Of a DNA stretch of 31,089 nucleotides, positions 23,589 to 30,980 are shown piece after piece. This DNA is from Ilumatobacteraceae bacterium (GTDB lineage: Bacteria > Actinomycetota > Acidimicrobiia > Acidimicrobiales > Ilumatobacteraceae): contig JANQZQ010000044.1 in NCBI GenBank assembly GCA_030728545.1, positions 1 to 31,089 of the forward strand. The letters are read 5' to 3'. Position 1 is the stretch's first letter. Every line of letters starts with the position of its first letter. Under the pieces are notes generated by a model. The model saw only the letters and a program-made list of their open reading frames with translations. It was not told where the DNA came from and made no database searches. Both the position numbers and the translations under genes were made by a program.

Positions 23589-24332
23589 TTAACGCTGGCG
23601 GTCGAGCCAACCAATCAACATTGCAATCGCCCGTGGGTCGTGACGCAACCGATGCCCGCCACCAGGAATGATGTGCAACTCAGCACTGCCGTGCGCTTCG
23701 GCGATTGAACGCGAGTCACTTTCGGGCACCAACTCGTCTTCATCGCCGTGCATGAGCAGCAACGGCCGCGGTGCCAGACGTCGCGCCGAATCAACTGGTC
23801 GAAAGCGTCGCAGTTCGCGGCTCCACTCGTCGAAGTTCGGTGGAAACGACGGGGTGCGCACGGCGCCAATCTCTCGTGTGTGTTCGAGAAAGCGTCGTGG
23901 TTGATCGGCCCAGTCGTCAAAGTCGGCGCGTGGCCCGAGCAAAGCGCATCCACCAACACGTGGGTCGTCGGCCGCGACGCACAAACCGAGTGACGCACCC
24001 GTGTTGGTGCCCAGCATCCACACTTGCGTCGGTTCAGTCTCGGCAACGAGGTGATCGATTGCAGCACGCAAATCTTCGATCCAACCTTGCAACGAAAAGT
24101 CGCCTTCACTGAGACCACACCCACGAAAAGTAAACGTCATACCCGCCCAACCCAGTTCGTTGGCAATGCGATCAACGAGTTCGGGAAACGAACTTGCCGA
24201 GTGCCGCGCATCTTGCGGGCCAATCGGAAACCCGTGACACAACAACACTGCGGGCCGCGCCCCGCTACGCGCCGAACCCGTGGTCAGATAACGCTGGAGA
24301 CGCCAAGCACCGCTCGCAAACGAGCCGTTCAC
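23589..24332 (-). CDS. Alpha/beta-hydrolase fold protein with altered nucleophile motif
   Basis: The 247-residue product has an alpha/beta-hydrolase fold: VLLCHGFPIGPQD (oxyanion region), TFRGCGLSEGDF, the acid near Asp199 (HGDEDELVP) and His227 (IPGGGHRLRHD). The nucleophile elbow, normally GxSxG, reads GTNTG (108-112), with Asn110 (AAC) where Ser (AGC) is expected, a one-base change. It may be a non-catalytic member or use another residue. Start: GTG 24332 overlaps the upstream small gene's stop (GTGA), a coupling that rules out the longer frame to 24392, which lies inside that gene. Substrate unknown. Confidence 0.85.
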   Translation of the reverse strand: MNGSFASGAWRLQRYLTTGSARSGARPAVLLCHGFPIGPQDARHSASSFPELVDRIANELGWAGMTFTFRGCGLSEGDFSLQGWIEDLRAAIDHLVAETEPTQVWMLGTNTGASLGLCVAADDPRVGGCALLGPRADFDDWADQPRRFLEHTREIGAVRTPSFPPNFDEWSRELRRFRPVDSARRLAPRPLLLMHGDEDELVPESDSRSIAEAHGSAELHIIPGGGHRLRHDPRAIAMLIGWLDRQR

Positions 24333-24520
24333 GCGCGAGCGAGCCGATAACCGCGGTTTCGGGCTTCGGGCAGCGTGTCGGGGCCGAAGCAAAGACCAGA
24401 GTTGGTGTTCACTATGTCGTCAATGATGGCGGGGTCAGTCCACGTGTCAAGGTCATACACCAGTTGGGTGCGCTTGTCGCCCAAAAAACGGGTGTGTTCA
24501 AAACGTCCAGGGCGTTCCAC
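24329..24520 (-). CDS. Small conserved-looking protein of unknown function (63 residues)
   Basis: I do not recognise a family name. The 63-residue product (RFEHTRFLGDKRTQLVYDLDTW, ending in FGPDTLPEARNRGYR) has a regular mix of charged and aromatic residues and no membrane segment. It resembles small cytoplasmic actinobacterial proteins by impression only. It starts with GTG at 24520, 6 nt after a TAGATT box, and its stop overlaps the hydrolase start by GTGA, so the two are coupled. An ATG at 24525 is out of frame. Confidence 0.65.
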   Translation of the reverse strand: MERPGRFEHTRFLGDKRTQLVYDLDTWTDPAIIDDIVNTNSGLCFGPDTLPEARNRGYRLARA

Positions 24521-24526
24521 GTCATA

Positions 24527-24536
24527 AATCTAACCT
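24527..24536. promoter_or_regulatory. Overlapping divergent -10 boxes between small gene and DsbA-like gene
   Basis: The 27-bp gap holds TAGATT on the minus strand (24527-24532), 6 nt before GTG 24520, and TAACCT on the plus strand (24531-24536), 11 nt before ATG 24548. The boxes overlap by 2 bp, so the two promoters may compete. Both are inferred from short motifs. Confidence 0.38.
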
Positions 24537-24547
24537 AGGGTTCGGGT

Positions 24548-25216
24548 ATGGCGACAGTGGATTTCTACTTTGACACCATGTGCCCATACGCGCACCAAAC
24601 CTCGTTGTGGATCCGCGAAGTACAACGGCTGACTGATCTGCAGGTGAATTGGAAGTTCTTCAGCCTGGAGGTCATCAACCACGTGGACGGCAAGAAGTTT
24701 CCGTGGGAGCGCGAGCTGGCCTACGGCTGGACACCGTTGCGCGTCGCTGCGTGGTTGCGCCGCCAGAGCAATGATCTTTGCGGTGCCTGGTATCTGGCCA
24801 GTGCACATGCCTTGCATATCGAAGGTCGACGCCCCTACGAAGTCGACACTGCTAACGAACTGTTGGCGTCAATCGGTGCTCCAAGTGAAACATGGCAAGC
24901 AGCCCTCGCCGACCCCACCACGCATGACGATGTGCGACGCGACCATGAGCATGCGGTGAGTGCACTTGGTGGTTTCGGTGTGCCGATCATCGTGCCGCAA
25001 ACAGGTCGCGCCATCTTTGGCCCCGTCATCGTGCCCGCACCCAGCGGTGACGATGCGCTACGACTGTGGGACATCGTGCATGGCGCATCACAGTTCCCAC
25101 ACTTTTATGAATTGAAGGTGCCCAAGACGGCTGACGACCTCACCCATATCGGCAACGCGTTCACCCCATATCTGCGCACGCGTGAGTGGAACACCGTGCA
25201 GAACCCAGCGTTATGA
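24548..25216 (+). CDS. DsbA-family thioredoxin-fold protein, Rv2466c-like
   Basis: The 222-residue product has a DsbA/2-hydroxychromene-carboxylate isomerase-type fold. It begins VDFYFDTMCPYAHQTSLWI, like the mycothiol-dependent nitroreductase Rv2466c (motif CPWC as I recall), and continues with NWKFFSLEVIN. Here the second Cys is replaced: CPYA (Cys12 to Ala15), so the active site has one thiol. That favours mixed-disulfide or glutaredoxin-like chemistry, or a transferase role. GFGVPIIV near 147 is the cis-Pro segment. Its TGA overlaps the next gene's ATG (ATGA), and that gene belongs to a mycothiol-linked family. Confidence 0.85.
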   Translation: MATVDFYFDTMCPYAHQTSLWIREVQRLTDLQVNWKFFSLEVINHVDGKKFPWERELAYGWTPLRVAAWLRRQSNDLCGAWYLASAHALHIEGRRPYEVDTANELLASIGAPSETWQAALADPTTHDDVRRDHEHAVSALGGFGVPIIVPQTGRAIFGPVIVPAPSGDDALRLWDIVHGASQFPHFYELKVPKTADDLTHIGNAFTPYLRTREWNTVQNPAL

Positions 25217-26031
25217 CCCGCCCTACCGCTCTCATTGATCAATTGCAAGACGTCTGGGCTTCGCTCGATTCGTTGCTCGTCACGCTCGACGAAACCCAGT
25301 GGAAGACGATGACCGAATGCCCCAACTGGACTGTGCAAGACACCGTTGTGCATTTGCTGTCGTCTGAACGTGGTCTGCACGGTGAACCACCCACCACCCA
25401 CCGCGCCACGAATTTGACGCACGTGAAGAACCCAATCGGTGAATTCAACGAGCACGAAATTGACGCGCGACGCAGCCGCACGGGTGCCGAAGTGTTTGCC
25501 GAGTGGCAAGCCATTCAAGCCAAGCGACGAGACACATTCGCCACCGCAGGTGATGAATATTTTGCCCGCGAAATGATGACACCGACTGGCCCCGGCACAT
25601 TCGCTGATTTTTTGCACATTCGCGTGATGGACGCCTGGGTACACGAGCAAGATATTCGCCGTGTGTTGCACCAATCTGGCAACGAAGGTGGGCCCGCAGC
25701 CCAACACAGCATCGGCCGCTTTTCTCGTTCGCTACCCATGGTGGTGGGCAAACGGGCCGCAGCACCAGATGGCAGCACGGTGCGCATCGACATCACCGGG
25801 CCAGTCGTGCGCACGTTTCACATCGCCACGAACGCTGGCAAGGCAGCTCATGTTGATAGTGATGTAGCCGCAGCGAGCAGCCCGATTTGCACCATCACTC
25901 TTGATAGCAACACCTACGTTGCGCTGTGCTGTGGACGACAGTTTTTTGCATCAGGTGACCCGCGCATCAACTTTGCGGGTGATGTTGCACTTGGCGAACG
26001 CGTCATGGCCGGCTTCAACGTGATGATCTAG
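25213..26031 (+). CDS. Mycothiol-dependent maleylpyruvate isomerase-like protein (DinB fold)
   Basis: This 272-residue protein has the MDMPI N-terminal DinB-like four-helix domain: TECPNWTVQDTVVHLLSSE with His47, and VMDAWVHEQDIRR with Asp140 and His144 at the metal site (Glu-x3-His in the characterised enzyme, Asp here). A C-terminal MDMPI_C region with beta strands follows (TVRIDITG, ICTITLDSNTYVALCCGR). Members use Zn and mycothiol in isomerisation or transfer; the substrate is unknown. ATG 25213 overlaps the DsbA-like gene's stop, so the two are made together, consistent with shared thiol chemistry. Confidence 0.86.
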   Translation: MTRPTALIDQLQDVWASLDSLLVTLDETQWKTMTECPNWTVQDTVVHLLSSERGLHGEPPTTHRATNLTHVKNPIGEFNEHEIDARRSRTGAEVFAEWQAIQAKRRDTFATAGDEYFAREMMTPTGPGTFADFLHIRVMDAWVHEQDIRRVLHQSGNEGGPAAQHSIGRFSRSLPMVVGKRAAAPDGSTVRIDITGPVVRTFHIATNAGKAAHVDSDVAAASSPICTITLDSNTYVALCCGRQFFASGDPRINFAGDVALGERVMAGFNVMI

Positions 26032-26041
26032 CGGAATCTCA

Positions 26042-26299
26042 GTGATTTCACCGCGTGACGATCACGAAGTGCAGCGCCTACTTGCGCAGTGGAAGCAGAT
26101 TGACGACGAAGCCGGGCGGGCTGCGACTGCTCGTCGGCACCGCGTGTTGCAGGCCAGCGGTCGCCCGGTGGATGAATACAAGTTTCGTGAAAAACCCAAC
26201 GATTGGGTGCACCGCGATTGGATGCGACCAATTCGATTCGTGTACCGCAACATTCCTCAGGGCGTTCGCCTGCAAGTCAAAAAGCGCTTGGCTAAGTAA
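26042..26299 (+). CDS. Small charged protein of unknown function next to glycosyltransferase
   Basis: I do not recognise this 85-residue product. It is rich in Arg, Lys and Asp with a helical N-terminal half (DDHEVQRLLAQWKQIDDEAGR) and a basic C-terminus (IPQGVRLQVKKRLAK) that resembles the membrane-proximal tail seen at the ends of some glycosyltransferases (impression only). It starts with GTG 10 nt after the preceding stop, and its TAA is immediately followed by the glycosyltransferase ATG, zero gap. That coupling suggests a partner or accessory role for the enzyme. Confidence 0.6.
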   Translation: MISPRDDHEVQRLLAQWKQIDDEAGRAATARRHRVLQASGRPVDEYKFREKPNDWVHRDWMRPIRFVYRNIPQGVRLQVKKRLAK

Positions 26300-27826
26300 A
26301 TGTCTAGTTTTTTGTTTGTCACTAACGCTGCTGATGCATCATCCGAAGCACTCGCCGTAACCGCCAAATCGCTGCGTCGCCTGGGCTTCACCCGTCGCCC
26401 GTGGTACCTCACCAACGGGCCTGCGCCACTGCAACAGCTTGCTGGGCGGCGCATCAGTCTCGGTGATGACGCGTCAGCCGAGTGGGTGGTGTTCGTTGCC
26501 GCGGGTGATGTTGTTGAGCGCGACTCACTACACATTGCAACCACCATCGGGGCCGGGGTCGACGTGTTGTACGGCGATACGCGCCACGCCATCAAACGTG
26601 ATGACCCACTGCCCACGTTTCAGCGTCGACCTTCGTTCTCCCCCGAGCGACTGCGCTCACACGACTACATCGGTGAGTTCATCATGGCTCGGCGCTCGGT
26701 GGTGAATGCCGCAGGCGGTCTGGAATTGCTCGCCAACGCAGGCTCGCACGATCGCAATTTGCGATTGACCGAAAAGGCGCGGCAGGTGTTTCGCTCACCC
26801 GTCATCTTCAACGTGACGCCCAACCCCAACCTGCTACCGGTTGCCGACCAAGTGGCGGTGGCTGCGCACCTGCAACGCACTGGCATCGCAGCAACGGCGA
26901 TTCTCGACCCCGCTACCCCTGCCGTGCGAGTGGAGCGCACGCTCAAGCAACAGCCAAAAGTTTCGGTGATCATCCCCACTCGCGGCAGCAGTGCCGAAGT
27001 GCGTGGCGCGACTTTCCCACTGGTCGTCAACGCGGTACGAACGCTGATTGAGCGTTCCACCTATCAGAACTTGGAATTCATCGTGGTGGCCGACACCCCC
27101 ACACCGCCAGAGGTGCGTGCCGAACTTGCCAGGATTGGTCGCGACCGATTATTGATTGTCGATTACGACAAGGCGTTCAACTTCGCTGCAAAAAACAACA
27201 TCGGTGTTGCCCACTCCACTGGCGAGTTCATCTTGTTGCTCAATGATGACGCCGAAATCATCTCGCCCGATGCTCTGGCCACCATGCTGGCAATATTCGA
27301 AGATGGCAAGGTCGGCATTGTGGGGCCAATGCTCTATTTCGAAGATGGCACCATCCAAAGCGCCGGACACGTCTTTACTCCCGACCCCACCGACATGTAT
27401 CGCTCACAGCCTGCCGACACTCGCGGCGCGCACAACTATGTGCGAGTGCAGCGTGAAGCATCAAGCGTTATCGCTGCGTGCTTGCTCACTTCGCGAGCAG
27501 TGTTTGATGCAGTTGGTGGGCTCAGCACACAGTTTCCCGGCAACTGGAACGACATCGATTTTGCTCTCAAGGTGCAGCAGGCTGGTTATGCGGTGATCTT
27601 CACCCCGCATGCCAAGTTTTTCCACTTCGAGTCAAAAACCCGCGTTGCCTTGCGGATTGAAACAGAGGTTGCAAAACTCGGCGGTCGTTGGGGCGACATT
27701 CTGGATGACGACCCGTTTTTCAACCCACGCCTGCAGCGATTCATCAATGTCTGGCGATCCGACTTTCACACCGAGCGCAGCTACGAAGATGCCCTCGGGC
27801 CTACGGCACCAATTTCTTCGAAATAA
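26300..27826 (+). CDS. GT2 family glycosyltransferase with degenerate N-terminal GT domain
   Basis: The 508-residue product has a GT-A catalytic domain from about 218 (QPKVSVIIPTRGS) with YDKAFNFAAKNNIG and the metal-binding LLLNDDAEI (Asp316-Asp317), then NWNDIDFALKVQQAGY, as in rhamnosyl/galactofuranosyl-type GT2 enzymes. The first 215 residues look like the second half of another GT2 domain (DVLYGDTRHAIK, HDYIGEFIMARR, SHDRNLRL), as in two-domain GT2 proteins, but its nucleotide-binding start is missing. It probably adds a sugar to cell-surface glycan at the inner membrane. Donor unknown; galE is 2.7 kb away. It overlaps the convergent gene by 46 nt. Confidence 0.88.
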   Translation: MSSFLFVTNAADASSEALAVTAKSLRRLGFTRRPWYLTNGPAPLQQLAGRRISLGDDASAEWVVFVAAGDVVERDSLHIATTIGAGVDVLYGDTRHAIKRDDPLPTFQRRPSFSPERLRSHDYIGEFIMARRSVVNAAGGLELLANAGSHDRNLRLTEKARQVFRSPVIFNVTPNPNLLPVADQVAVAAHLQRTGIAATAILDPATPAVRVERTLKQQPKVSVIIPTRGSSAEVRGATFPLVVNAVRTLIERSTYQNLEFIVVADTPTPPEVRAELARIGRDRLLIVDYDKAFNFAAKNNIGVAHSTGEFILLLNDDAEIISPDALATMLAIFEDGKVGIVGPMLYFEDGTIQSAGHVFTPDPTDMYRSQPADTRGAHNYVRVQREASSVIAACLLTSRAVFDAVGGLSTQFPGNWNDIDFALKVQQAGYAVIFTPHAKFFHFESKTRVALRIETEVAKLGGRWGDILDDDPFFNPRLQRFINVWRSDFHTERSYEDALGPTAPISSK

Positions 27827-28230
27827 GCCAGGTGCGCCTGCACCACTCGCACGGCATCAACATCGTCGAGCAATTCAATCTGCAAGCGCTCAGCCTCGCC
27901 GAGCAACCATGCGGTGATGGTGTCTTCACTGACCACCAATTCGTCGTCGATGTCTTGCGGGCGATCGATCACATCTCGTGGCTGCAAACCCTTGGCGTGC
28001 AGCCAACGCATGTGGGCAACCAGCAGCTGTTGCACTTCATCGAAAGTAAGCCGTGCTTGCGACTCGGCCGGTAGTTGGGCAGCAACAAACGCCACCGCAT
28101 CATCCAACATGTAAACGGCCCGCGGGGCCACGGCATCTAAGCGGTGCGCCTCGCGACCAATCGATACAGCGGCAATGACGAATACCACCAGCGCCGACAG
28201 CGCAGCGAAGAGCAGCGTGACGGAGTTCAG
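27781..28230 (-). CDS. Membrane-anchored protein of unknown function, probable CTG start
   Basis: From a CTG at 28230 the product has 149 residues: one N-terminal membrane helix (about 4-23, LLFAALSALVVFVIAAVSI), then REAHRLD and a soluble helical domain with DDAVAFVAAQLP, LTFDEVQQLLVAHMRWL and many acidic residues. I recall similar unnamed actinobacterial proteins starting in this way, but have no function. The only ATG, GTG or TTG start in the frame is GTG 28188, which would cut the membrane helix in half. The CTG overlaps the acyl-CoA dehydrogenase stop as CTGA, the same geometry as ATGA pairs in this window. No earlier standard start exists before an in-frame stop. Confidence 0.65.
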   Translation of the reverse strand: MNSVTLLFAALSALVVFVIAAVSIGREAHRLDAVAPRAVYMLDDAVAFVAAQLPAESQARLTFDEVQQLLVAHMRWLHAKGLQPRDVIDRPQDIDDELVVSEDTITAWLLGEAERLQIELLDDVDAVRVVQAHLAYFEEIGAVGPRASS

Positions 28231-29342
28231 ATACCGATTCGCTGCGCGAGTTGCTCGCGATGGTAAGCCGGGTCACCGAACAACAATTCGCTCGACTTGG
28301 CGCGCTTGAAATACAGGTGCGCCGGGTGCTCCCACGTGAAACCGATACCACCGTGAATTTGAATGTTCTCGGCTGCGGCGTGGAAATACGCCTCTGAGCA
28401 ATACGCCTTGGACAACGAAGCCACTGAGGCAAGCTCGTCGTTCATCTCGCTCGCACACCACATGCCGTAGTACGCCGCCGACTTGGCCGACTCGACTTCG
28501 AGCAACATGTCGGCGCACTTGTGCTTGATGGCCTGGAATGAACCAATTGGGCGGCCGAACTGCACACGCACCTTGGCGTATTCCACCGCCATGTCGAGCA
28601 CCTTTTGTGCTCCACCAACTTGCTCAGCAGCAAGAGCCACGGCAGCAAGGTCGAACACTTTGCTCAACACTTCCCAGCCCTTGCCTTCGGTTCCAATCAG
28701 TTCAGCTTCGACACCTTTGAATTCCAACTTGGCTTGCTTGCGAGTTTGATCCATGGTGGAAAGTGCAGTGCGGGTGAGACCCTTGGCGTTGCCGTCGACA
28801 GCAAACAGCGACACGCCCTTGGCTGTGCGAGCAGCCACGAGGATCAGCGATGCGGTGTGGCCATCGATGACGAACATTTTCGTGCCGTCAAGCGTGAACT
28901 TTGCACCCGAACCTTTGGCTGCCATCGTGATGCCGGCTTCATCCCACTTGCCTGATGGCTCGGTGGATGCCAGCGTGGCGATGGTCTCGCCAGCAGCGAT
29001 GCCTGGCAGATACTTTTTCTTGGCTGCATCGTCGCCGCTTTGCAGCAATGTGTTGGCTGCCAACACCACAGTTGCAAAATATGGGGCACACACCAACGCG
29101 CGACCCATTTCTTCGAGCACGACGCCAAGTTCAACGTAAGAAAATCCCATGCCGCCGAACTCTTCGGGGATGTGCAAACCCATGAGGCCCATCTGTGAGC
29201 CCATCTGCTCCCACACTGCTTTGTCGAAACCTTGTTCGGTTTCCATCTGTGTGCGTACGGCTGTCTCTGGCGACTTGGAGTCGAGGAAGGCGCGGACGGT
29301 CTTGCGGAGTTCTTCTTGTTCTTCGGTAAAGGCAAAGTTCAT
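28227..29342 (-). CDS. Acyl-CoA dehydrogenase
   Basis: The 371-residue product is a full acyl-CoA dehydrogenase: N-terminal helical domain (MNFAFTEEQEELRKTVRAF), middle beta domain (TEPSGKWDEAGI), and a C-terminal helical domain with VQFGRPIGSFQAIKHKCADM and IHGGIGFTWEHPAHLYFKRAK, with catalytic Glu338. It inserts a trans-2 double bond in an acyl-CoA with FAD, passing electrons to ETF. The FTWEH form is like FadE proteins acting on branched or steroid-derived acyl-CoA, but the substrate is not proved. ATG 29342 is chosen over 29351: homologues start MNF, and CAGTAT lies 7 nt before it. It is divergent from the MBL gene across 106 bp, where I see no clear terminator or operator. Confidence 0.92.
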   Translation of the reverse strand: MNFAFTEEQEELRKTVRAFLDSKSPETAVRTQMETEQGFDKAVWEQMGSQMGLMGLHIPEEFGGMGFSYVELGVVLEEMGRALVCAPYFATVVLAANTLLQSGDDAAKKKYLPGIAAGETIATLASTEPSGKWDEAGITMAAKGSGAKFTLDGTKMFVIDGHTASLILVAARTAKGVSLFAVDGNAKGLTRTALSTMDQTRKQAKLEFKGVEAELIGTEGKGWEVLSKVFDLAAVALAAEQVGGAQKVLDMAVEYAKVRVQFGRPIGSFQAIKHKCADMLLEVESAKSAAYYGMWCASEMNDELASVASLSKAYCSEAYFHAAAENIQIHGGIGFTWEHPAHLYFKRAKSSELLFGDPAYHREQLAQRIGI

Positions 29343-29448
29343 GCCATGCATACTGTCGCACGAGCGGCCAAAATCGCCAATCGGAGGCCCAAACGCCCTT
29401 TTCTCGCCTATATCGCTGGGTTTCTTAGCCCGTGCCAGACTTGGCGCC

Positions 29449-30063
29449 ATGAGCACCCTGCACTGGCAGAACGCCGATGTCGAAGTGCACAAAGTGGTGG
29501 TCGGGCCCTTTGAGAACAACGTGTTCGTGGTGCGCTGTCGGGCCAGCGGTGAAGCAGTGTTGATCGATGCAGCCAACGAACACGAACGGCTACTTGAGTT
29601 GTGCGACGCGCTCGGCGTGCGCAGAGTGCTCGAAACCCACGGCCACTGGGACCACATTCAGGCCGTGGCAGCCATGCGCGAAGCGGGCTATGAAGTTGCT
29701 GTCACCGCGCTCGAGGCACCGCGACTCAAGGACGTCGGCTACGACGTGTTTCTCGATGACAAAGAAGTAATCGAAGTCGGACGCTTGCGCTTGCACGCCA
29801 TTCACACCCCGGGCCACACCGAGGGCTCGATTTGTTTTCAGGTTGCCGACACTCCGCTGTTGTTCACTGGCGACACGCTGTTTCCGGGCGGCCCGGGCGC
29901 CACCAAACTCGATGGCGGCGATTTCCCCACCATCATCACTTCGATTAGCGAGTCGTTGTTTGCTTTTCCTGACACCACTTTGGTGTTGCCTGGGCACGGC
30001 AGCGACACCACCATTGGGGCCGAACGCCCGCAACTGGATGCGTGGATCACCCGCGGCTGGTGA
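29449..30063 (+). CDS. MBL-fold metallo-hydrolase (glyoxalase II-like)
   Basis: The 204-residue protein has the metallo-beta-lactamase motif THGHWDHI (His64, His66, Asp68, His69), then His123 (TPGHTEGS), Asp142 (FTGDTLF) and His183 (LPGHGS), so both metal sites are complete. Small proteins of this group include glyoxalase II and persulfide dioxygenase; the substrate is unknown. It precedes sufC by 128 nt, with a strong inverted repeat in between, so it is probably a separate unit. The ATG follows a weak CAGACT box by 7 nt. A link to sulfur metabolism is a guess. Confidence 0.9.
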   Translation: MSTLHWQNADVEVHKVVVGPFENNVFVVRCRASGEAVLIDAANEHERLLELCDALGVRRVLETHGHWDHIQAVAAMREAGYEVAVTALEAPRLKDVGYDVFLDDKEVIEVGRLRLHAIHTPGHTEGSICFQVADTPLLFTGDTLFPGGPGATKLDGGDFPTIITSISESLFAFPDTTLVLPGHGSDTTIGAERPQLDAWITRGW

Positions 30064-30137
30064 GTCACAGGTGTCATACTGGGCCACGCCTGACCACACC
30101 CATCTCTACCCAGCGGGGCGTGCGCTATGCCACCTGC

Positions 30138-30167
30138 CAATTTCCCCTATCGGCGTAGGGGAAATTG
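30138..30167. promoter_or_regulatory. Perfect 12-bp inverted repeat before sufC, candidate operator
   Basis: CAATTTCCCCTA (30138-30149), a 6-nt loop, and TAGGGGAAATTG (30156-30167) form a perfect inverted repeat. If sufC starts at GTG 30192 from the TAGCGT box, it spans about -54 to -25, covering the -35 region. No T-tract follows, which disfavours a terminator. Suf operons are often repressed by Fe-S regulators such as SufR; this site is a candidate, though I do not recognise the sequence. Confidence 0.6.
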
Positions 30168-30178
30168 CCCTGTGCGAA

Positions 30179-30184
30179 TAGCGT
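30179..30184 (+). promoter_or_regulatory. Putative -10 box of sufC (TAGCGT)
   Basis: TAGCGT fits TANNNT and is followed by exactly 7 nt and GTG 30192, the leaderless spacing seen at other first genes. This supports GTG 30192 as the sufC start even though GGAGG runs directly into it and cannot act as an ordinary ribosome-binding site. Confidence 0.45.
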
Positions 30185-30191
30185 TGCGGAG

Positions 30192-30980
30192 GTGAGCGAG
30201 GCCGCACCTACCGTCGTTGATGCCCGCGAATTATTGCGCCTCACCGATGTGCACGCCAAGGCCATCGAAGGCGACCACGACATCTTGCGCGGGTTCAGCC
30301 TCACCGTGCGCGAAGGCGAGATTCACGCCATCATGGGCCCCAACGGTTCGGGCAAATCCACGTTGGCGAGCACACTGCTGTCTTCACCTGCGTATGAAGT
30401 AACAAGTGGCACCATCGCATACAAAGGTGACGACATTGCCACATGGTCCACTACCGAACGTGCCCAGCGGGGCATCTTTTTAGGTTTTCAGTATCCGCAA
30501 GAGATTGCTGGGGTGTCGGTGTTGCAGTTTTTGCGTCAGGCGTTGTCAGCGCGCAAAGGCATCGACTTGTCGATTCTCGAATTGCGGCTAGCCGCGATGG
30601 ATTGGATGAAGCGTCTCGGCATGGATTCGGCGTTCATCGACCGTCACCTCAACCAGGGGTTTTCGGGTGGCGAAAAAAAGCGCAACGAAATTATGCAGAT
30701 GGCAATGCTCGAGCCCGACTTGGCGATTCTCGACGAGACCGACTCGGGCCTTGACATTGACGCGTTGCGCATCGTGGCCAAGGGCATCCGCGAAGTGCGT
30801 GCCTTGCGACCGCAACTTGGCATCGTGGTTATCACGCACTACCAACGACTGCTCGATGAACTGCAGCCCGACTTCGTGCACGTGTTGGTGGATGGTCGCA
30901 TCGTGGCGTCGGGCGGCATGGAACTTGCCGTTCAACTCGAGGGTGCGGGTTACGACTCGTTCCGCGGAGAACCCAAATGA
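30192..30980 (+). CDS. sufC: Fe-S cluster assembly ATPase
   Basis: The 262-residue ABC-type ATPase has Walker A GPNGSGKST (49-57), Q-loop Gln100 (GFQYPQEI), the SufC-type signature FSGGEKKRNEI (157-167), Walker B LAILDE (177-182) and switch His216 (ITHYQRLL). SufC drives cluster assembly on the SufB-SufD scaffold in the cytoplasm. No sufB or sufD lies directly upstream, as is usual in Actinobacteria. GTG 30192 is preferred to TTG 30165, whose codon lies in the inverted repeat. It overlaps sufS by ATGA. Confidence 0.94.
   Translation: MSEAAPTVVDARELLRLTDVHAKAIEGDHDILRGFSLTVREGEIHAIMGPNGSGKSTLASTLLSSPAYEVTSGTIAYKGDDIATWSTTERAQRGIFLGFQYPQEIAGVSVLQFLRQALSARKGIDLSILELRLAAMDWMKRLGMDSAFIDRHLNQGFSGGEKKRNEIMQMAMLEPDLAILDETDSGLDIDALRIVAKGIREVRALRPQLGIVVITHYQRLLDELQPDFVHVLVDGRIVASGGMELAVQLEGAGYDSFRGEPK

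Noticed and set aside
24194..24538. 114-residue plus-strand frame opposite the hydrolase and small gene
   Set aside because: It has no recognisable pattern, while the minus strand gives hydrolase motifs and a GTGA-coupled pair.
30138..30167. Rho-independent terminator of the MBL gene
   Set aside because: The stem is followed by GCCCTGTGCG, not a T-tract, and it ends 24 nt before the sufC start.
30165..30191. TTG start of sufC giving nine more residues
   Set aside because: The codon lies in the inverted repeat and the added residues are not SufC-like; GTG 30192 has a TANNNT box 7 nt before it.
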